Shown here one piece after another: positions 5,319-5,455 of a stretch of DNA of 5,455 bases. A model generated the notes under the pieces. The model was not told where the DNA came from. It ran no database searches and saw only the letters and a list, made by a program, of their open reading frames with translations. Positions within the stretch are counted from its first letter, which is position 1; each line of letters starts with the position of its first letter. This stretch comes from Candidatus Melainabacteria bacterium (lineage in GTDB: Bacteria > Actinomycetota > Actinomycetes > Mycobacteriales > Pseudonocardiaceae), in assembly GCA_903970565.1 (NCBI GenBank), contig CAJCJE010000559.1, forward strand, positions 1 to 5,455, given 5' to 3'. Made by a program: the position numbers and the translations under genes.

Positions 5319-5455
5319 ATGTTGACCGCAACAGTCCCGCGGGGAGGCGGGGCAACGTTGCCAGAACCCGACTTTGGACTAGTCGGATTGTTGGACGCCA
5401 CACCGGCGGCGCAGGGCGACACTCCCTGCCAGGCCAACAACCCGGACCTGTGGTT
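5319..5455 (+). CDS. whiB7: WhiB7 transcriptional regulator, N-terminal 45 codons (rest outside the window)
   Basis: WhiB-like iron-sulfur protein that binds the primary sigma factor and activates intrinsic antibiotic-resistance genes and its own promoter. The start MLTATVPRG resembles the MSVLTVPRQ start of M. tuberculosis WhiB7. The visible part ends in TPCQANNPDLWF, which matches the PC-x5-PDLWF segment holding the first of four iron-sulfur cysteines (C37). The other three cysteines, the GVWGG turn and the C-terminal AT-hook (RGRP) that defines WhiB7 lie beyond the window, so naming it WhiB7 rather than another WhiB rests on the N-terminus, the leader and the uvrD2 neighbour. The ATG at 5319 has GGGAG eight bases upstream; an in-frame ATG at 5304 lacks a good site. 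The 20 or so residues between the start motif and C37 make the N-terminus longer than the M. tuberculosis form. Confidence 0.9.
   Translation, partial: MLTATVPRGGGATLPEPDFGLVGLLDATPAAQGDTPCQANNPDLW

Noticed and set aside
4886..5440. 184-codon minus-strand ORF across the whiB7 leader.
   Set aside because: It runs antisense through the uORF, the terminator and the whiB7 start, with a low-complexity end and no recognisable domain.

Overview
The window is high-GC DNA with strong G/C preference at third codon positions and gene families typical of Actinobacteria (UvrD2 with a tetracysteine plus HRDC tail, WhiB7, a DUF4191-type membrane protein, a GlnR-type operator). The set and the protein sequences point to Pseudonocardiales/Mycobacteriales-type bacteria. 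I cannot fix the genus from sequence alone. It looks like chromosomal core DNA: I see no insertion sequence, phage gene, CRISPR array, tRNA or rRNA.

Layout. Bases 1-845 (minus strand) are the N-terminal 281 codons of a type I glutamine synthetase (glnA), cut by the window edge. Bases 846-1130 are its control region and the divergent promoter region of the next gene. They hold a well-formed four-half-site GlnR operator, a weak -10 candidate, and two overlapping inverted repeats in the presumed glnA leader. Bases 1131-1616 (plus) encode a small RDD-family membrane protein. It converges on a DUF4191-like two-helix membrane protein (1656-2408, minus). A 163-bp divergent region separates that gene from uvrD2 (2572-4674, plus), a 700-residue superfamily 1 helicase with all motifs intact.

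From about 4760 to the end is the most interesting part: the control region and start of whiB7, the redox-sensing regulator of intrinsic antibiotic resistance. It contains an A-tract promoter of the kind WhiB7 activates, a transcribed leader of about 0.5 kb, an upstream ORF of 82 codons with a near-perfect ribosome binding site, a strong hairpin over the uORF stop, an intrinsic terminator just downstream, and then the whiB7 start at 5319 (45 codons visible). The arrangement fits translation-coupled attenuation: normal translation of the uORF favours the terminator, and slowed ribosomes favour an alternative fold and read-through into whiB7. Together with WhiB7 acting on its own promoter, this would switch on resistance genes when ribosomes are inhibited. 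This kind of control is known for whiB7/wblC, so the mechanism is not new. The particular uORF, the candidate antiterminator and the open reading frame running from the leader into whiB7 are specific to this sequence.

The glnA side is a nitrogen-control unit. The uvrD2 side links genome maintenance with whiB7, a neighbourhood known from mycobacteria. Having the glnA-RDD-DUF4191 block directly next to uvrD2-whiB7 differs from the M. tuberculosis order, where lipA/lipB flank the DUF4191 gene. I found no convincing wholly undescribed system.
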